A stretch of DNA of 64,000 nucleotides. It comes from Agrypnia vestita. Lineage: Eukaryota; Arthropoda; Insecta; Trichoptera; Phryganeidae. The stretch spans positions 35,008 through 99,007 of the forward strand of contig JADDOH010010845.1 in assembly GCA_016648135.1 (NCBI GenBank), given 5' to 3'. This document shows, piece by piece, positions 21,201 through 27,699 of the stretch. A model generated the notes under the pieces. The model did not search any database. It saw nothing but the letters and a program-made list of their open reading frames with translations, and was not told the DNA's origin. Each line of letters starts with the position of its first letter. Position 1 is the stretch's first letter. Position numbers and translations under genes: made by a program.

Positions 21201-23375
21201 TATTAGAGAGTTATTCAAATACTTCAGAACACATATGTTTTGGTATCTTCTGCGTTATCCTGAATACAAGTCAGACATCGCAAAGAGATCTTACTGATCT
21301 AAAGTCCGAGTCTTTGGCGAGCTTAAAACGTAAGTCACAGAGGATCTGGTCTGGAGACCCAGCAGAGGAATCTGCAGTTACTCCAGCAGCGACAAGGGGA
21401 CAGCGACCCTGGTCTCGGGACCCAGCGGGGGATTCCGGGGTGGGTTGTAATACTGCAAGGCGCCGTTCTAGGCGCTTGCCGGCTCGTCAGCCAGGAACCC
21501 TGCAATGGGATCTGAAAAGTCGGCCATAGAGGTCACATATGCACGGCAGAATATCCCAGAAAAGTATACACAGAAGATTCTGAATGGCCGTGAAAATCTG
21601 AGAACATTTTTGCAGAAATTTGAACCACAAGTTTTATGTTTTGTGGACAAGCATTTAGTGCTTTTTCTGCACCATTTTAGTTTTTTCTGCAAGTTAATCT
21701 TATACACTGAATAGTATAAACATTTTATTATTTTAATTAGTTTCTAATTTGACCCTAGATGGTTGGGTACGTAATCAGCATACTCACGACTGTTGGAATT
21801 CCGATTCTGTCTACTTAAAATCAAGCGAATTTTCCATATTTTTTCAGAGAACCACATCTTGGAGGACGTGAACAAATGCGTGGTCGCCTTGCAGGAGGGC
21901 GACGCCGACTCCCTGGACCGCACCGCCGGCGCCATCAGGGGCAGAGCCTCCAGGTAACTCACTTCTTCCATGGTCTGATTTGACACAATATTCAGTGTTC
22001 AGAACTTTGTTATCTGCACTCTTAAATGATGATACGTAATACAGTAGAACCTCGTCAATTCAAAATTCAATGGACCCAATAAAAAACATTTTGAATTTTG
22101 CGCTACTTGATAATTTTTGAGATATTTTCTCCACCAGCCATAAAGAAAAAAAAATTGTTTACACATTCACCTGCTATGTGAGCTTCAAATTGCTATAACT
22201 CGTCAAATTTTAGGATTTATGAAATGAATGATGACTCAAATTATTCTTAGATCTTCTTCTTCAAGAGTCTCTTTGCGCAGGAGTTTCCTCTTGTGATGCT
22301 GAATTCCAGCTATCTCTTCATCGCTTCGTGGGTCTGTCTGGTGGGCCCGGTGCATCTGGTACACCATGCAGAGCTATGCACATATCTTGAACCTTGCAGA
22401 CTTCCCGGATTGCTGTATTCCTCACGCGATCATGCAGAATATTCCCAGCAATAGCATACAGAGTCCTCTATGTCTTGACAGTGTCTGCCCTCGATTCAAT
22501 GCTGTATATAAGGATAGGTCGCATACATGTCTTATAACCACGTACCTTGTTATCCGTTTGTGGAAGCCATTCCACAATACAGATAGCCGCCCATCTAGGT
22601 GACACATACGACACACCTACGCGACAGGGGTTGATGACACACGCCCATAGCAACACGCGCCGATATCCAGGCGCCCGGCAGGCGAGCGAAGTATGCCGTG
22701 GAATGTGGTAACGCGGCAAAAGCAGAGGGCATGACACTCCTCTGGGTCAGCACAACCCCGGGCACGAGGAGAGGAGAATTCGCAATTCCTTTGTGCGAAT
22801 CGACTATAAGATGTCCGACGCACCACATACATCATCTCACTTCTACGTGACTTCTTGGTACGGCGGAAACCCTTTCCGTTCGAATACTCAACTGTGTCAT
22901 TATAACCGTCGATATACTTTGTACCTTTTATACCTCAATTGTATTTTTATACATTGTCTACACTTTACAATAGATTCCGCTAAACCATCGCGACTTTGAA
23001 ATCTCATCAGCAACGCCAGAGATCTCGACTCTGCATATAAACGGAGTGGTGACCCTTGATAACATTTATTCAACGAAGCAGCATTGTTTGGGGGTAGCTT
23101 CTCGACCTTACAAATAGGTCAATTCGTACACACCAATCCCACACGTTCTTTATGTGCTATATGTATATGCTATAAGGTAAAGCAAAGAAATTATATTTTT
23201 GAAAATGATAAGTGAACGGATTTTCTATCGCTTTAAGACGGTCCAACCGCTTAATAATGTTTGGGTTCTTCCGCATCCAGGGTATGCTCCGTGGTGACTC
23301 AAGAGATGGACAACTACGAGCCGTGCATCTACACCAAGAGGGTGCTGGAAGCCGTCAACGTTCTTTGCGAGCAAG
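93..23375 (+). CDS. alpha-Cat: alpha-catenin, 13 internal exons (partial gene)
   Basis: Alpha-catenin links cadherin/beta-catenin at adherens junctions to actin and senses tension. Joined exons: 93-236, 2559-2725, 3948-4032, 5102-5226, 5992-6162, 6738-6856, 7714-7798, 14719-14834, 17683-17800, 17939-18031, 20114-20270, 21848-21953, 23281-23375. They total 1,581 nt and stay in one frame with no stop; every intron is GT-AG. By recollection of vertebrate alphaE, the piece spans about residues 53-580: the N domain (dimer/beta-catenin binding), then M-domain bundles MI (vinculin site, around DERRERIVAECNAVRQALQD), MII and part of MIII. IRGRASRV in the last two exons keeps the arginines matching alphaE Arg548/Arg551 of the M-domain salt-bridge network. 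The start codon is upstream of the window; the rest of MIII and the actin-binding domain are absent from the following 40 kb. Exons are GC-rich against AT-rich introns full of transposons. Identity is very secure; exon edges rest on splice consensus and family similarity. Confidence 0.96.
267..1023. mobile_element. ~757-bp TIR element, copy 1 (PIF/Harbinger-like)
   Basis: Starts agccatgtattcactagggg and ends with its inverse, flanked by TAA on both sides (264-266, 1024-1026). A second copy lies at 61434-62192 in the opposite orientation. The 3-bp TAA duplication fits PIF/Harbinger. Internally it contains a pogo/Tigger-like end (cagtaaaacctcgttaattt, 777-796). It sits in the alpha-Cat intron after exon a. 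Non-autonomous: no transposase seen. Confidence 0.75.
1027..2001. other. intron sequence, nothing recognised
   Basis: AT-rich intronic DNA. Short open frames (for example around 1288-1494) show no family resemblance and no codon bias. Confidence 0.5.
2004..2111. mobile_element. 108-bp TA-flanked MITE
   Basis: CAGTAGCCGGCAAACATCTT at the left is matched, with few mismatches, by the inverse at the right end (GTTTGCCGGCAACTG). TA lies on both sides (2002-2003, 2112-2113), as for Tc1/mariner-type insertions. Confidence 0.65.
2559..2725 (+). CDS. alpha-Cat: alpha-Cat exon b (N domain)
   Basis: Encodes AAMSLAAREFSEEPC through ADMVDVHLLLKSLRV. Acceptor ttttaaag, donor gtgagt at 2726. The Met at 2567 is internal to the protein, not a start. 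The stretch RAARGLLSAVTRLLVLADM is a hallmark of the family. Confidence 0.96.
3026..3624. mobile_element. 599-bp piggyBac-type MITE
   Basis: Terminal inverted repeats CCGGTCGTATGCC / GGCATACGACCGG are flanked on each side by TTAA (3022-3025 and 3625-3628), the hallmark of piggyBac insertion. No transposase frame inside. Lies in the intron between exons b and c. Confidence 0.72.
3948..4032 (+). CDS. alpha-Cat: alpha-Cat exon c (N domain)
   Basis: Encodes VENDLDKLKNASSQGELLE to FGRNA plus one base of the next codon. Acceptor tgtccag, donor gtgagt at 4033. Too short to show up as an open reading frame of its own; found by joining the flanking exons. Confidence 0.94.
4390..4790. mobile_element. 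LINE 3'-UTR-like repeat with (GT)n
   Basis: Matches 49947-50215 and 50460-50550 in the same order: a block with tgaggagaaa and ggtcaccacc, then gagactgacatgcccg, then aacaaagaactctcttgaag, then a (GT)n run (about 4701-4717) and gacctagattggtggttat. In the other copy it follows a LINE-like coding remnant, so it is probably the 3' end of that element. Confidence 0.55.
4797..4960. mobile_element. 'GATGTCTC' fold-back repeat fragment
   Basis: One arm of a family seen about ten times here. Shared pieces are gtgatcacttaagccagc, a run coding for 'cttccat..cccatataaat' and a cap like gtctctgtgagacatct. This copy is degenerate. Confidence 0.5.
5102..5226 (+). CDS. alpha-Cat: alpha-Cat exon d (N domain)
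   Basis: Encodes NELMNQAAKRQQELKDPQM through HSTMLLTASK. Acceptor cattccag, donor gtgcgt at 5227 (weaker than consensus). The first codon, Asn, is split across the intron (a/ac). Confidence 0.95.
5240..5980. other. intron, mostly unassigned
   Basis: AT-rich. At about 5867-5920 there is a possible pogo/Tigger-like end on the - strand (cagtaaaatcgcgtta read from 5917 leftward). Nothing else is recognised. Confidence 0.4.
5992..6162 (+). CDS. alpha-Cat: alpha-Cat exon e (end of N domain)
   Basis: Encodes VYVRHPELAAAKANRDYVL through GELAHALDDFD. Acceptor tctttcag, donor gtaagt at 6163, phase 0 at both ends. The stretch AQGRSAPSARPQGPGE is a Pro/Gly/Ser-rich linker that is poorly conserved between species, as in other alpha-catenins. 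Confidence 0.95.
6411..6445. repeat. perfect 15-bp-stem hairpin
   Basis: CTACAATTCTATCAT, loop TTTTT, then the exact inverse. It lies in the intron between exons e and f. The rest of that intron (6163-6737) shows nothing recognisable. Confidence 0.75.
6738..6856 (+). CDS. alpha-Cat: alpha-Cat exon f (N-M junction, MI)
   Basis: Encodes ERMVMEPLAYSEVRTRPSL through GAALMADSSCTR; the closing Arg codon is split (AG/G). Acceptor ttttacag, donor gtaaaa at 6857, a weak donor. LEERLESIISGAALMADSS is almost invariant in the family. Confidence 0.95.
7250..7570 (+). pseudogene. decayed LINE reverse-transcriptase tail
   Basis: Frameshifted translation includes KLKIVLNRAMRIILKCNK (about 7332-7390), resembling the 'QNRAMRIIL' segment at the C-terminus of jockey/CR1-type LINE ORF2. 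Too decayed to bound. Lies just upstream of alpha-Cat exon g. Confidence 0.4.
7714..7798 (+). CDS. alpha-Cat: alpha-Cat exon g (vinculin-binding MI)
   Basis: Encodes DERRERIVAECNAVRQALQ to LLQEYMTN, the core of the vinculin-binding helix of MI. Acceptor ttcaag, donor gtaagt at 7799. The next intron is 6.9 kb and is the largest inside the gene within the mapped exons. Confidence 0.95.
8326..8469. mobile_element. 144-bp MITE, TTA target duplication
   Basis: GGCCCGGTTGTTTCAA at the left and its inverse at the right form ~38-bp inverted repeats continuing through GATCAAAGTAAGCG. TTA lies on both sides (323-325 and 470-472 of the 8 kb block). This fits a Tourist-like PIF/Harbinger MITE. Confidence 0.75.
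8472..8718 (+). mobile_element. TIR element enclosing tRNA-like pol III promoter, copy 1
   Basis: Inverted ends agaaagacatacag.. and ..ctgtatgtctttct enclose a tRNA-Arg-like segment (8611-8688) with a box A (tagcgtaattgg, 8618-8629) and box B (ggttcgaatcc, 8667-8677). A mature tRNA is unlikely because the anticodon arm is poor. Other copies are at 24254-24471 and about 38029-38200. Confidence 0.65.
9066..9275. mobile_element. 210-bp GC-ended MITE
   Basis: Ends GGCCGGCGCCACACTGCGCC and inverse TTGGTGCGCCGGCC, flanked by cta on the left and tta on the right. Possibly PIF/Harbinger-like with a TWA target. Confidence 0.55.
9419..9783. mobile_element. mariner-like MITE (~365 bp)
   Basis: Inverted ends caggatgtcctagagaaatt...ctattgtttctaggacaccctg followed by TA. 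'CAGGGTGTCC' ends next to TA are typical of Tc1/mariner MITEs. The left boundary is uncertain by two bases. Confidence 0.55.
10185..10640 (+). pseudogene. Penelope-like element remnant
   Basis: Contains the terminal block 'gacctttctggctgacgtttcggg', split over 10281-10305, shared with 21510-21600, 43690-43750, 46754-47010 and 59250-59330. It is followed by a decayed coding piece whose frames give 'SSTIILKILGNL' and 'STEDL..GNINRD'. This resembles the GIY-YIG C-terminus at 63720-64000 (LIKEALEIYKHPININRDD). Confidence 0.5.
10645..12100. other. unassigned intron with LINE-tail fragment
   Basis: At 10938-10995 is 'atttaacgcccatatgggct' plus an A-rich run, similar to 45945-46010 (atta acgctctattgggctttt), probably the 3' end of a LINE. 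The rest, part of the 6.9-kb intron before exon h, shows nothing recognisable. Confidence 0.4.
12105..12190. mobile_element. 'GATGTCTC' repeat fragment
   Basis: Shares cccacataaaatagctc and ctctgtgagacatctatga with the other members of this family. Confidence 0.5.
12664..13075. mobile_element. fold-back (palindromic) mariner-type MITE
   Basis: Member of the commonest family here. Start: tatagggtgtaacagagcta. Each arm carries 'aaaatgttcaagcaacc', 'atatcaatagttatgg', 'tttgcattttttttc', 'tattttttgcaaaacgttgg' and 'aataaaatgataaaaacc'; the second arm is the inverse of the first about a centre near 12915. Confidence 0.7.
13280..13642 (+). mobile_element. Helitron-like 3' end
   Basis: Ends aacccgtgcaacgccgggta then cgaacagctggt. 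A short GC hairpin (cccg...cggg) followed by CTAGT-like sequence is the usual Helitron 3' terminus; here it is CTGGT, one base off. Upstream, 'tgacccaaattttgca' occurs twice (13316, 13425) about 110 bp apart. Confidence 0.5.
13868..14496. mobile_element. 629-bp hAT-type MITE
   Basis: Ends tagtgatgcaacgaatac and inverse gtattcgttgcatcacta. Flanking 8-mers gttaatat / ttcaatat agree at 6 of 8 places, a decayed hAT target duplication. Multiple 'cgaatac' subterminal repeats. Confidence 0.65.
14719..14834 (+). CDS. alpha-Cat: alpha-Cat exon h (M domain)
   Basis: Encodes AGNKEQSDGLERAIDQMGR through RKAVVDHVSD plus AG of a split Ser codon. Acceptor tattccag, donor gtgagc at 14835. The junction with the previous exon gives EYMTN-AGNKEQ, as in arthropod and vertebrate alpha-catenins. 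Confidence 0.96.
15041..15340. repeat. 40-bp tandem repeat
   Basis: Three exact 40-bp copies (15091-15130, 15131-15170, 15171-15210) containing tctgcggtcgttactatatg, with diverged copies on both sides. No spacers or flanking genes of a CRISPR type; it is an intronic minisatellite in the intron after exon h. Confidence 0.85.
15345..16030. other. AT-rich intron, unassigned
   Basis: Includes a short (agt)n run near 15550 and 'ggttcccgtcggttctaggc' near 15980, which recalls the GTTCTAGAA-rich block at 20577-20730. The frame at 15681-15863 has no family resemblance. Confidence 0.4.
16041..16906. mobile_element. 866-bp hAT-type MITE with 8-bp duplication
   Basis: Ends CAGTGGCGTGCAGCGC and inverse TGCACGCCGCTG. 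Target duplication ccagattg (16033-16040) / ctagattg (16907-16914), 7 of 8 identical. A second, truncated copy of the left end is at 20904-20978. No transposase frame. Confidence 0.72.
16990..17470 (-). pseudogene. LINE-A ORF2 C-terminus, frameshifted
   Basis: Two - strand frames carry VLVPTLMYGSEAWSWQKRNE (17276-17467) and RWFGHVDRMNEERMV...RGRPRKTRHDQ (16990-17289). They match the longer copy at 60279-61046 but with a frameshift and a ~25-codon deletion. This is the C-terminal end of a non-LTR retrotransposon reverse transcriptase; it is antisense to alpha-Cat. Confidence 0.8.
17683..17800 (+). CDS. alpha-Cat: alpha-Cat exon i (M domain, MII)
   Basis: Encodes (S)FLETNVPLLVLMEAARN through FTEHANKLVE. 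Acceptor gatctttcag, donor gtaatg at 17801. A - strand LINE fragment ends about 200 bp upstream of the acceptor. Confidence 0.96.
17939..18031 (+). CDS. alpha-Cat: alpha-Cat exon j (M domain, MII)
   Basis: Encodes VANLVCSMSNNEDGVKMVR to QIENLCPQ, phase 0 at both ends. Acceptor gtccgcag, donor gtgagc at 18032. The preceding intron is only 138 bp, the shortest in the window. Confidence 0.95.
18522..18718 (+). mobile_element. tRNA-derived SINE
   Basis: Box A-like tagtgcagtggatga and box B gggttcgattcc (about 18581-18592), then a unique body ending in (aatgatga) repeats. A mature tRNA is excluded by the lack of a cloverleaf. A lone mariner-type end (tacagggtgtcccgta) lies upstream at 18206. Confidence 0.6.
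18933..19702. mobile_element. GCATGC-rich TIR element with MADF remnant, copy 1
   Basis: Ends ggtacagatacacatgctt and inverse gcatgtgtatcag, with TAA before the left end. Subterminal zones are packed with GCATGC palindromes (tggcatgct, aagcatgcc). The centre has a - strand frame 19228-19437 with LFVTYYKNHECLWNTRSP, resembling a MADF (Myb/SANT-like) domain. Related copies: 35515-36000, 39234-39977, 46585-47280. Confidence 0.65.
19228..19437 (-). pseudogene. MADF/Myb-SANT-like domain remnant in transposon
   Basis: 69-residue frame MARWGDDKTLLFVTYYKNHE..CLWNTRSPLCKNNIVRNNVY. The pattern (L-x3-hydrophobic-x2-CLWNTRSP-x-YKN-x3-R-x3-Y) is that of MADF DNA-binding domains, which PIF/Harbinger elements often encode as a second protein. 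Only the N-terminal half of a domain is left. Confidence 0.55.
20114..20270 (+). CDS. alpha-Cat: alpha-Cat exon k (M domain, MII)
   Basis: Encodes VINAARVLAARSRSRVAQE through DDITTIDDFLAVS plus one base of a split Glu codon. Acceptor tatcctcag, donor gtgagt at 20271. The block LTEAVDDITTIDDFLAVSEN is diagnostic. Confidence 0.96.
20577..20730 (+). promoter_or_regulatory. array of heat-shock-element pentamers
   Basis: GAA/TTC triplets recur every 5 bp: TTC581, GAA586; then GAA601, TTC606, GAA611, GAA617, TTC622, GAA627, TTC632, GAA637, TTC642; and GAA702, TTC707, GAA712, TTC717, GAA722, TTC727 (all +20,000). Alternating nGAAn/nTTCn units are the binding site of heat-shock factor. The array lies in the alpha-Cat intron after exon k, 35 bp before a Helitron-like 3' end. 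HSF binding is inference. Confidence 0.6.
20764..20791 (+). mobile_element. Helitron-like 3' terminus
   Basis: cgtgcgaagccacgcgggca then aagctagt: a GC-rich hairpin 5-10 bp before CTAGT, the standard Helitron end. The left end was not located. Confidence 0.55.
20904..20978. mobile_element. truncated copy of hAT MITE left end
   Basis: cagtggcgtgcatgtaagca and aaaaagctgtgcattagtaa match 16041-16115; no right end follows. Confidence 0.65.
21510..21620. mobile_element. Penelope-like terminal block
   Basis: ccagaaaagtatacacagaa, tctgaatggccgtgaaaatc and the cggcagaatatccc block match 46930-47010 and 59270-59330 and the inverse of 10255-10310. The frame upstream (21170-21529) is not recognised. 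Confidence 0.45.
21848..21953 (+). CDS. alpha-Cat: alpha-Cat exon l (M domain, MIII)
   Basis: Encodes ENHILEDVNKCVVALQEGD through RTAGAIRGRAS plus AG of a split Arg codon. Acceptor attttttcag, donor gtaact at 21954. Confidence 0.95.
22042..22090. mobile_element. pogo/Tigger-like end
   Basis: cagtagaacctcgtcaattc next to TA resembles the terminal repeat of pogo/Tigger MITEs; also present inside the 757-bp MITE (777-796). Only one end is found. Confidence 0.4.
22100..23275. other. intron with GC-rich patch, unassigned
   Basis: 22570-22830 is markedly GC-rich compared with its surroundings and has overlapping open frames on the - strand with no family resemblance and no splice-consistent continuation. 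I do not recognise it. Confidence 0.35.
23281..23375 (+). CDS. alpha-Cat: alpha-Cat exon m (M domain, MIII), last exon in window
   Basis: Encodes VCSVVTQEMDNYEPCIYTK through VLEAVNVLCEQ plus one base. Acceptor cgcatccag, donor gtagga at 23376 in phase 1. The next exon should start with the Val-Met-x-(K/R)-Phe region, which I do not find anywhere to 64,000. Confidence 0.94.
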
Positions 23376-23699
23376 GTAGGAATTTTTGATTTTCAGTCGC
23401 CAATTTACTGAGATACTATTTAAATATTATCTTCAATTGACATGTTGAATTCTAAATATGTTTTTATTTAATCTACGTTACGGATACTCTTATCTGTATT
23501 TAACACGGCAGAAAGTTTATGAAAGAGATGTTGAATTATTTCTCAATTTTATATGTTTCCCAATGTTTTCTGCGATATTTGACTAGAGTCGTTGGCACGT
23601 TTAAACTGACCACCATTTAAGTTGTATGTTAGTTTTGTTAATATGTATTATAAATTGATATGGCAGTTATTTTGTGGTGCGACGATGTTTCAATTTAAA

Positions 23700-24190
23700 C
23701 TCAATTGAACTTTGTAACGCACACACTTTGAGTTAAATTTAACAAGACTATAGTTTCGAGAGGAGCGGTCCCTCTCATCATCGTATAACTAACCTAAATA
23801 TAGAAATTATGAAAATATTTGAGTAGAGTAACGCGTCGCGGAGCAGTGGGGGTAATTTTTTTGTGCGGTCTTTAAGAGGAAGATGCTGAGCAGCGGAGTC
23901 TTTTGTAAGAATGTGATGTTTATGAGTTTTTCTCGGAATTCAACTTCTTTTGGTTTTCGACGGTTTCCAAACTGTTGGTTATCAAACCTTTATGATGAAC
24001 GGAGTGTAGTAGTTTTAGTCTGTGATAATCAGAAGAATGGTTGGTATTAATTATATTGCATCGGGACATGTCAGCTTCCGTGGAATTTAAAATACACAAT
24101 ATTAATAAAAAGAAAACACTTTGTATGAAACCACTACTTGTTGAATAATCAACATGTTTCGGGGCCGATGTTCCCTTCATCAGGATACAA
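23700..24190 (-). pseudogene. Penelope-like element remnant
   Basis: The - strand frame contains IINTNHSSDYHRLKLLHSVH and NSLETVENQKKLNS, matching the GIY-YIG region at 29431-29755 (IINTNHSFDSHKLKLLHSV, NSLETVEILK). Terminal-repeat pieces agtttcgagaggagcggtcc (about 23752) and acatgtttcggggccgatgt (24151) flank it. Confidence 0.65.
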
Positions 24191-24253
24191 CGTTTAATGA
24201 AAATTGAAAGAAATTTTAAAATTAAATCAAAGAATTACCTAATTAATTAATCA

Positions 24254-24471
24254 AATAGAAAGACATACAGAAAAAACAAATCCACGATAAAATATTTGTT
24301 AATTAATTAATAAATGAGACATACAGATAAGGTCGATATTCACAGAAGTGTAGGAGGCCGCTATAGCGTAATTGGATAACACTCTGCCCTGGATAGGATG
24401 AGATCCGCGGTTTGAATCCCGGTAGCAGGCAAATATTTTTTCGTGGATTCGATTTTTCCGTATGTCTTTCT
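24254..24471 (+). mobile_element. TIR element enclosing tRNA-like pol III promoter, copy 2
   Basis: The best copy: ~42-bp inverted ends (agaaagacatacagaaaaaa ... and inverse ...ttccgtatgtctttct) flank a tRNA-like core (about 24358-24432) with box A tagcgtaattgg and a box B-like ggtttgaatcc. Outside lie aattaattaatc-type repeats on both sides. Confidence 0.68.
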
Positions 24472-24719
24472 AATTGATTAATTAATTTGGTTTTAATGAA
24501 TTAGATTTTAAATAATAAGGAAAAGGATGATATTTAAAAAAATGGGGGCTAAGCACAGATTTAGGGGACATTCATTTATCTTTTATCTACGGCTGTCGGA
24601 AGCATCTAATAGAGCCATTCTCCAATATCTGTTGTGTCTGATCGTGCCAGGTCTTTCTGTTCCTGCTGCCTTCAACACTTGCCTCGTATGCTGGGTGTCT
24701 CGTAGCTAGCAGCAAAAAC

Positions 24720-25080
24720 TCTACAGGTGGACTCTTGCCTTGATGAGTCGAAAATGTTCAAGAAACCATGACCTAATTAATATCATATCAAAGTTTGTCT
24801 TATATTTTGCAAAAAGTTGAACTATCATTACAGTGACTCGTATTGATTATGAAAAATTCATTCACTTCCGTACAACTCAAATAGAATGATAAAAACTTTG
24901 TGAAAAAATTCTTTTTTAAATTTTTGCAAGGTTTTTAATTAATTCAGAATATTTTGAGTGTCTTTAAATTTTTCAAGAACGCAATTATCAAGTTGTCATG
25001 TATCAAGATATATTATAGATGTCTCCTAGAGATGAAGCTATTTTTTATATGGAAAAGTGGGTATGGAAGTCTTTATCTAT
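24720..25080. mobile_element. fold-back MITE half plus 'GATGTCTC' fragment
   Basis: 24745-24905 is one arm of the fold-back family (tcgaaaatgttcaagaaacc, atcattacagtgactcgtat). 25010-25075 is a piece of the other family (tatagatgtctcctagagat, ggaaaagtgggtatggaagt). Confidence 0.6.
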
Positions 25081-25194
25081 GTTCTAATAGTGTTTTTTTC
25101 TTAAAAATTAAATCAATAAATAAATAACATTACCACAGAGTTATTTTTGCTGTTATTGAAGAAATGATAAAATTGTTGTCTAATTCATTATTAC

Positions 25195-25690
25195 TAGCGG
25201 TACATAATGGCGTTCCAGTGCCAACCCTAATGTATGGAAGTAAAGCCTGGAATTGGCAAAAGAGGAATGAAAGTAGACTAAATGCGGTCACTAAGACGCT
25301 TATGTGGAAAATCTTTGGTCGATAGAGTGTGGAATGAACAAATTAGACGTGAACGCAATGCTGGCTGTAGTGTGGCAGATATGATAAAGAAAGGAGTGCT
25401 GAGATGGTTTGGTCACGTGGGACGTGTGAACGAGGAAAGAACGGTTAAGAAAATATATGAGGCGAGCGTTGAAGGCGACAGGAACAGAGGGCGTCCGCGA
25501 AAGACCCCGCACAATCAGATACTGCAAGTATTTGAGGATGGCCCCGTTAAAAGCCGCAACAACCGCTGAATTTGTATGAGAAGTTGATGATACGAATGTG
25601 GCCGAAGCAAAAGCGATGTGCCAGGATAGAAGAGTGTGACGTTCAATCCTCTCTGCCTACCGCTGCGGAGAAATGGCGCGATGGTTGGTT
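25195..25690 (+). pseudogene. LINE-A ORF2 C-terminus
   Basis: Frames carry SRLNAVTKTLMWKIFGR and then MRSLRRLCGKSLVDRVWNEQ, RWFGHVGRVNEERTV, RGRPRKTPHNQ, followed by the R-x-C tail out of frame. Same family as 16990, 27242, 45147 and 60279. Several frameshifts; dead. Confidence 0.8.
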
Positions 25691-26045
25691 AGTTTCATTA
25701 TTACACAATAGAAAAAATCCCAGTGTCGTACACCCTGCACTGCCGTCTGTTGCCGGGCAGTGCAAGTTGGCGATTGCGCGTCGCACCGGTACGGTACATT
25801 ATGTATTTAAATCGGCCTTTGCACTCCGCTACGTGCCGACTTTCCGATGCATTTTAATTGCATTCAAATTGATGCGTAGCAAATTCATTTTCACGGTCTG
25901 GCGTCATCACCAATGTTGTTTTGTGTGTGTCGACGGGGACATTTGCTATTTATGAATATTCCGCCGGACATTATCTCTTAAAGTCAAGGAAACCACTCTT
26001 CACCTTTTATTATCCTGTTTAATTATATACATTTTTTATCTCTAT

Positions 26046-26071
26046 ATTTGTATCATAATATTATGATACAA
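26046..26071. repeat. 26-bp perfect palindrome
   Basis: ttgtatcataat followed by its inverse, attatgatacaa, with matching outer bases. A few bases on, a short (ctgt)n run. Confidence 0.7.
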
Positions 26072-26154
26072 ACAAACAATGTCTGTCTGTCTGTATGCAG
26101 GATGTGTCGTGGCCGCTATCAAAAACTTTGAGCGAGTCTTCTTCAATCAATATA

Positions 26155-26692
26155 AAGGTTGCACCAGAGCTGGCAGCAGAAACTTGGCCGGTAGACGATT
26201 CCTGACTACGTTACGAGTCTAAAATGTTCAAGCGACCGTGACCTAATATCAATAGTCATGGAGATATGCGATATCAAAATTTGCATTTTTTTTTTTTGCA
26301 TTTCTGACTTATTTTTTGCAAAAAGTTGAACTATCATTACGGTAACTTATATTGATTATGAAAAATTCACTTGCTTCTATACAACTTAAATAAAATGATA
26401 AAAACCTTATAAAAAATGACTTTTTTTATTTTTTTGCAAGGTTTTTATCATTTTTTTTGACTTGTAATAAAGCGAATGAATTTTTCAAAATCTATATAAG
26501 GTACTGTAATGATAGTTCAACTTTTTGCAAAAAATAAGACAGAAATATTGAAGAAAAATGCAAACTTTGATATTGCACATCTCCATAGCTATTGATATTA
26601 GGTCATGGTTGCTTGAACATTTTAGAGTCATAAAATAGTCACGAATCTACCGGCCAAGTTTCTGCTGCCAGCTCTGGTACACCCTGTACATT
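26155..26692. mobile_element. complete fold-back MITE
   Basis: Two ~260-bp arms: gttgcaccagagctggcagc, cttggccggtagacg, ttcaagcgaccgtgacc, and the full inverse ending gctgccagctctggtacacc. Best-preserved palindrome of the family in this window, with a variant outer end. Confidence 0.78.
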
Positions 26693-26699
26693 ATAGATG

Positions 26700-27190
26700 T
26701 CTCATAGAGACGAAATAGGGCTTGCGACCTGTCGTAATGCTGGCTTTAGTGATCACTTTACACAATGCAACGTTCACCATTTCCACCCACGATAGAATAC
26801 CGTGTCCATAATTTTTTTGGATGTTGTATATATTTAAATTTTACGACACGTTCGTATACATGTTGCAACAATCCTACCTACTTTCCCATAAAAATGTAAT
26901 TTCGTCTTTGTGAGACATTTGTAATATCGTCGCTGTATATATTATATACAATTAATCCTATGTGCCGTTTAGTACATTCTGAGATAAACTAATCGATTTG
27001 CCAAGGTATAGTCTTTTCTCACGGGCTAGTAGTATACATACATTTTTTCAGCTAGTGTATTTTCTCCGTCTCTTTGAGACTTCTTCGTAATCGATATAAT
27101 TTACTGTAATGGTGGTCCAACGTTTTGCAAGAAACAAGTCAGAAATATAGTCCTGCGAGGTTATTAATGTTTTCCAAATAACCCCGCAGA
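26700..27190. mobile_element. 'GATGTCTC' repeat and fold-back fragment
   Basis: 26700-26960 holds gatgtctcatagagacgaaa, gtgatcactttacacaatgc and cataaaaatgtaatttcgtc. 27100-27185 has a fold-back end (gaggttattaatgttttcca). Confidence 0.55.
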
Positions 27191-27241
27191 GCTTCACCGA
27201 GAACATCCCATCATCCATGGGGGAAGGGGTAACATAACCAA

Positions 27242-27694
27242 CTAACCATCACGCCGTTTCCCCGCAGGGGCAGGCAGAGAGGATTGAACGCCACACTCTT
27301 GTATCCTGGCACACCACTTTTGCTTCGGCCACATTCGTGCATCTTCTCTTACAAGTTCTACGGTTGTAGCGGCTTTCAACGGGGCCATCCTCAAACACTT
27401 GTTGTATCCGATCGTGCCGGGTCTTTCGCGGACGCCCTCTATTCTGTTGCCTTCAACGCTCGCCTCGTATATTTTCTTAACCATCCTTTCCACGTTCGTA
27501 CGTTCCACATGACCAAACCATCTCGGCACTCCTTTCTTTATTCTGTCCACCACACTACGGCCAGCGTTGCATTCACGTCTGATTTGTTCATTTGTTACTC
27601 TATCGACACAAATATTTTCCATACAAGGGGTAACGTAAACCATGTAAATAAGTCGATTATGTGTGGCGTATCCACTGTTTGATAGTGGCCTCAA
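27242..27694 (-). pseudogene. LINE-A ORF2 C-terminus
   Basis: 150-residue - strand frame with VDRVTNEQIRRECNAGRSVV, RWFGHVERTNVERMV, KIYEASVEGNR. Same family as the 255-residue copy at 60279-61046. The N-terminal 25 residues are unrelated sequence. Confidence 0.82.
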
Positions 27695-27699
27695 GCCAA

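Noticed and set aside
22042..22090. complete pogo/Tigger element
   Set aside because: Only one terminal repeat can be found.
22366..22835. protein-coding gene in the GC-rich patch
   Set aside because: Overlapping frames on both strands, no recognised domain, no matching splice sites.
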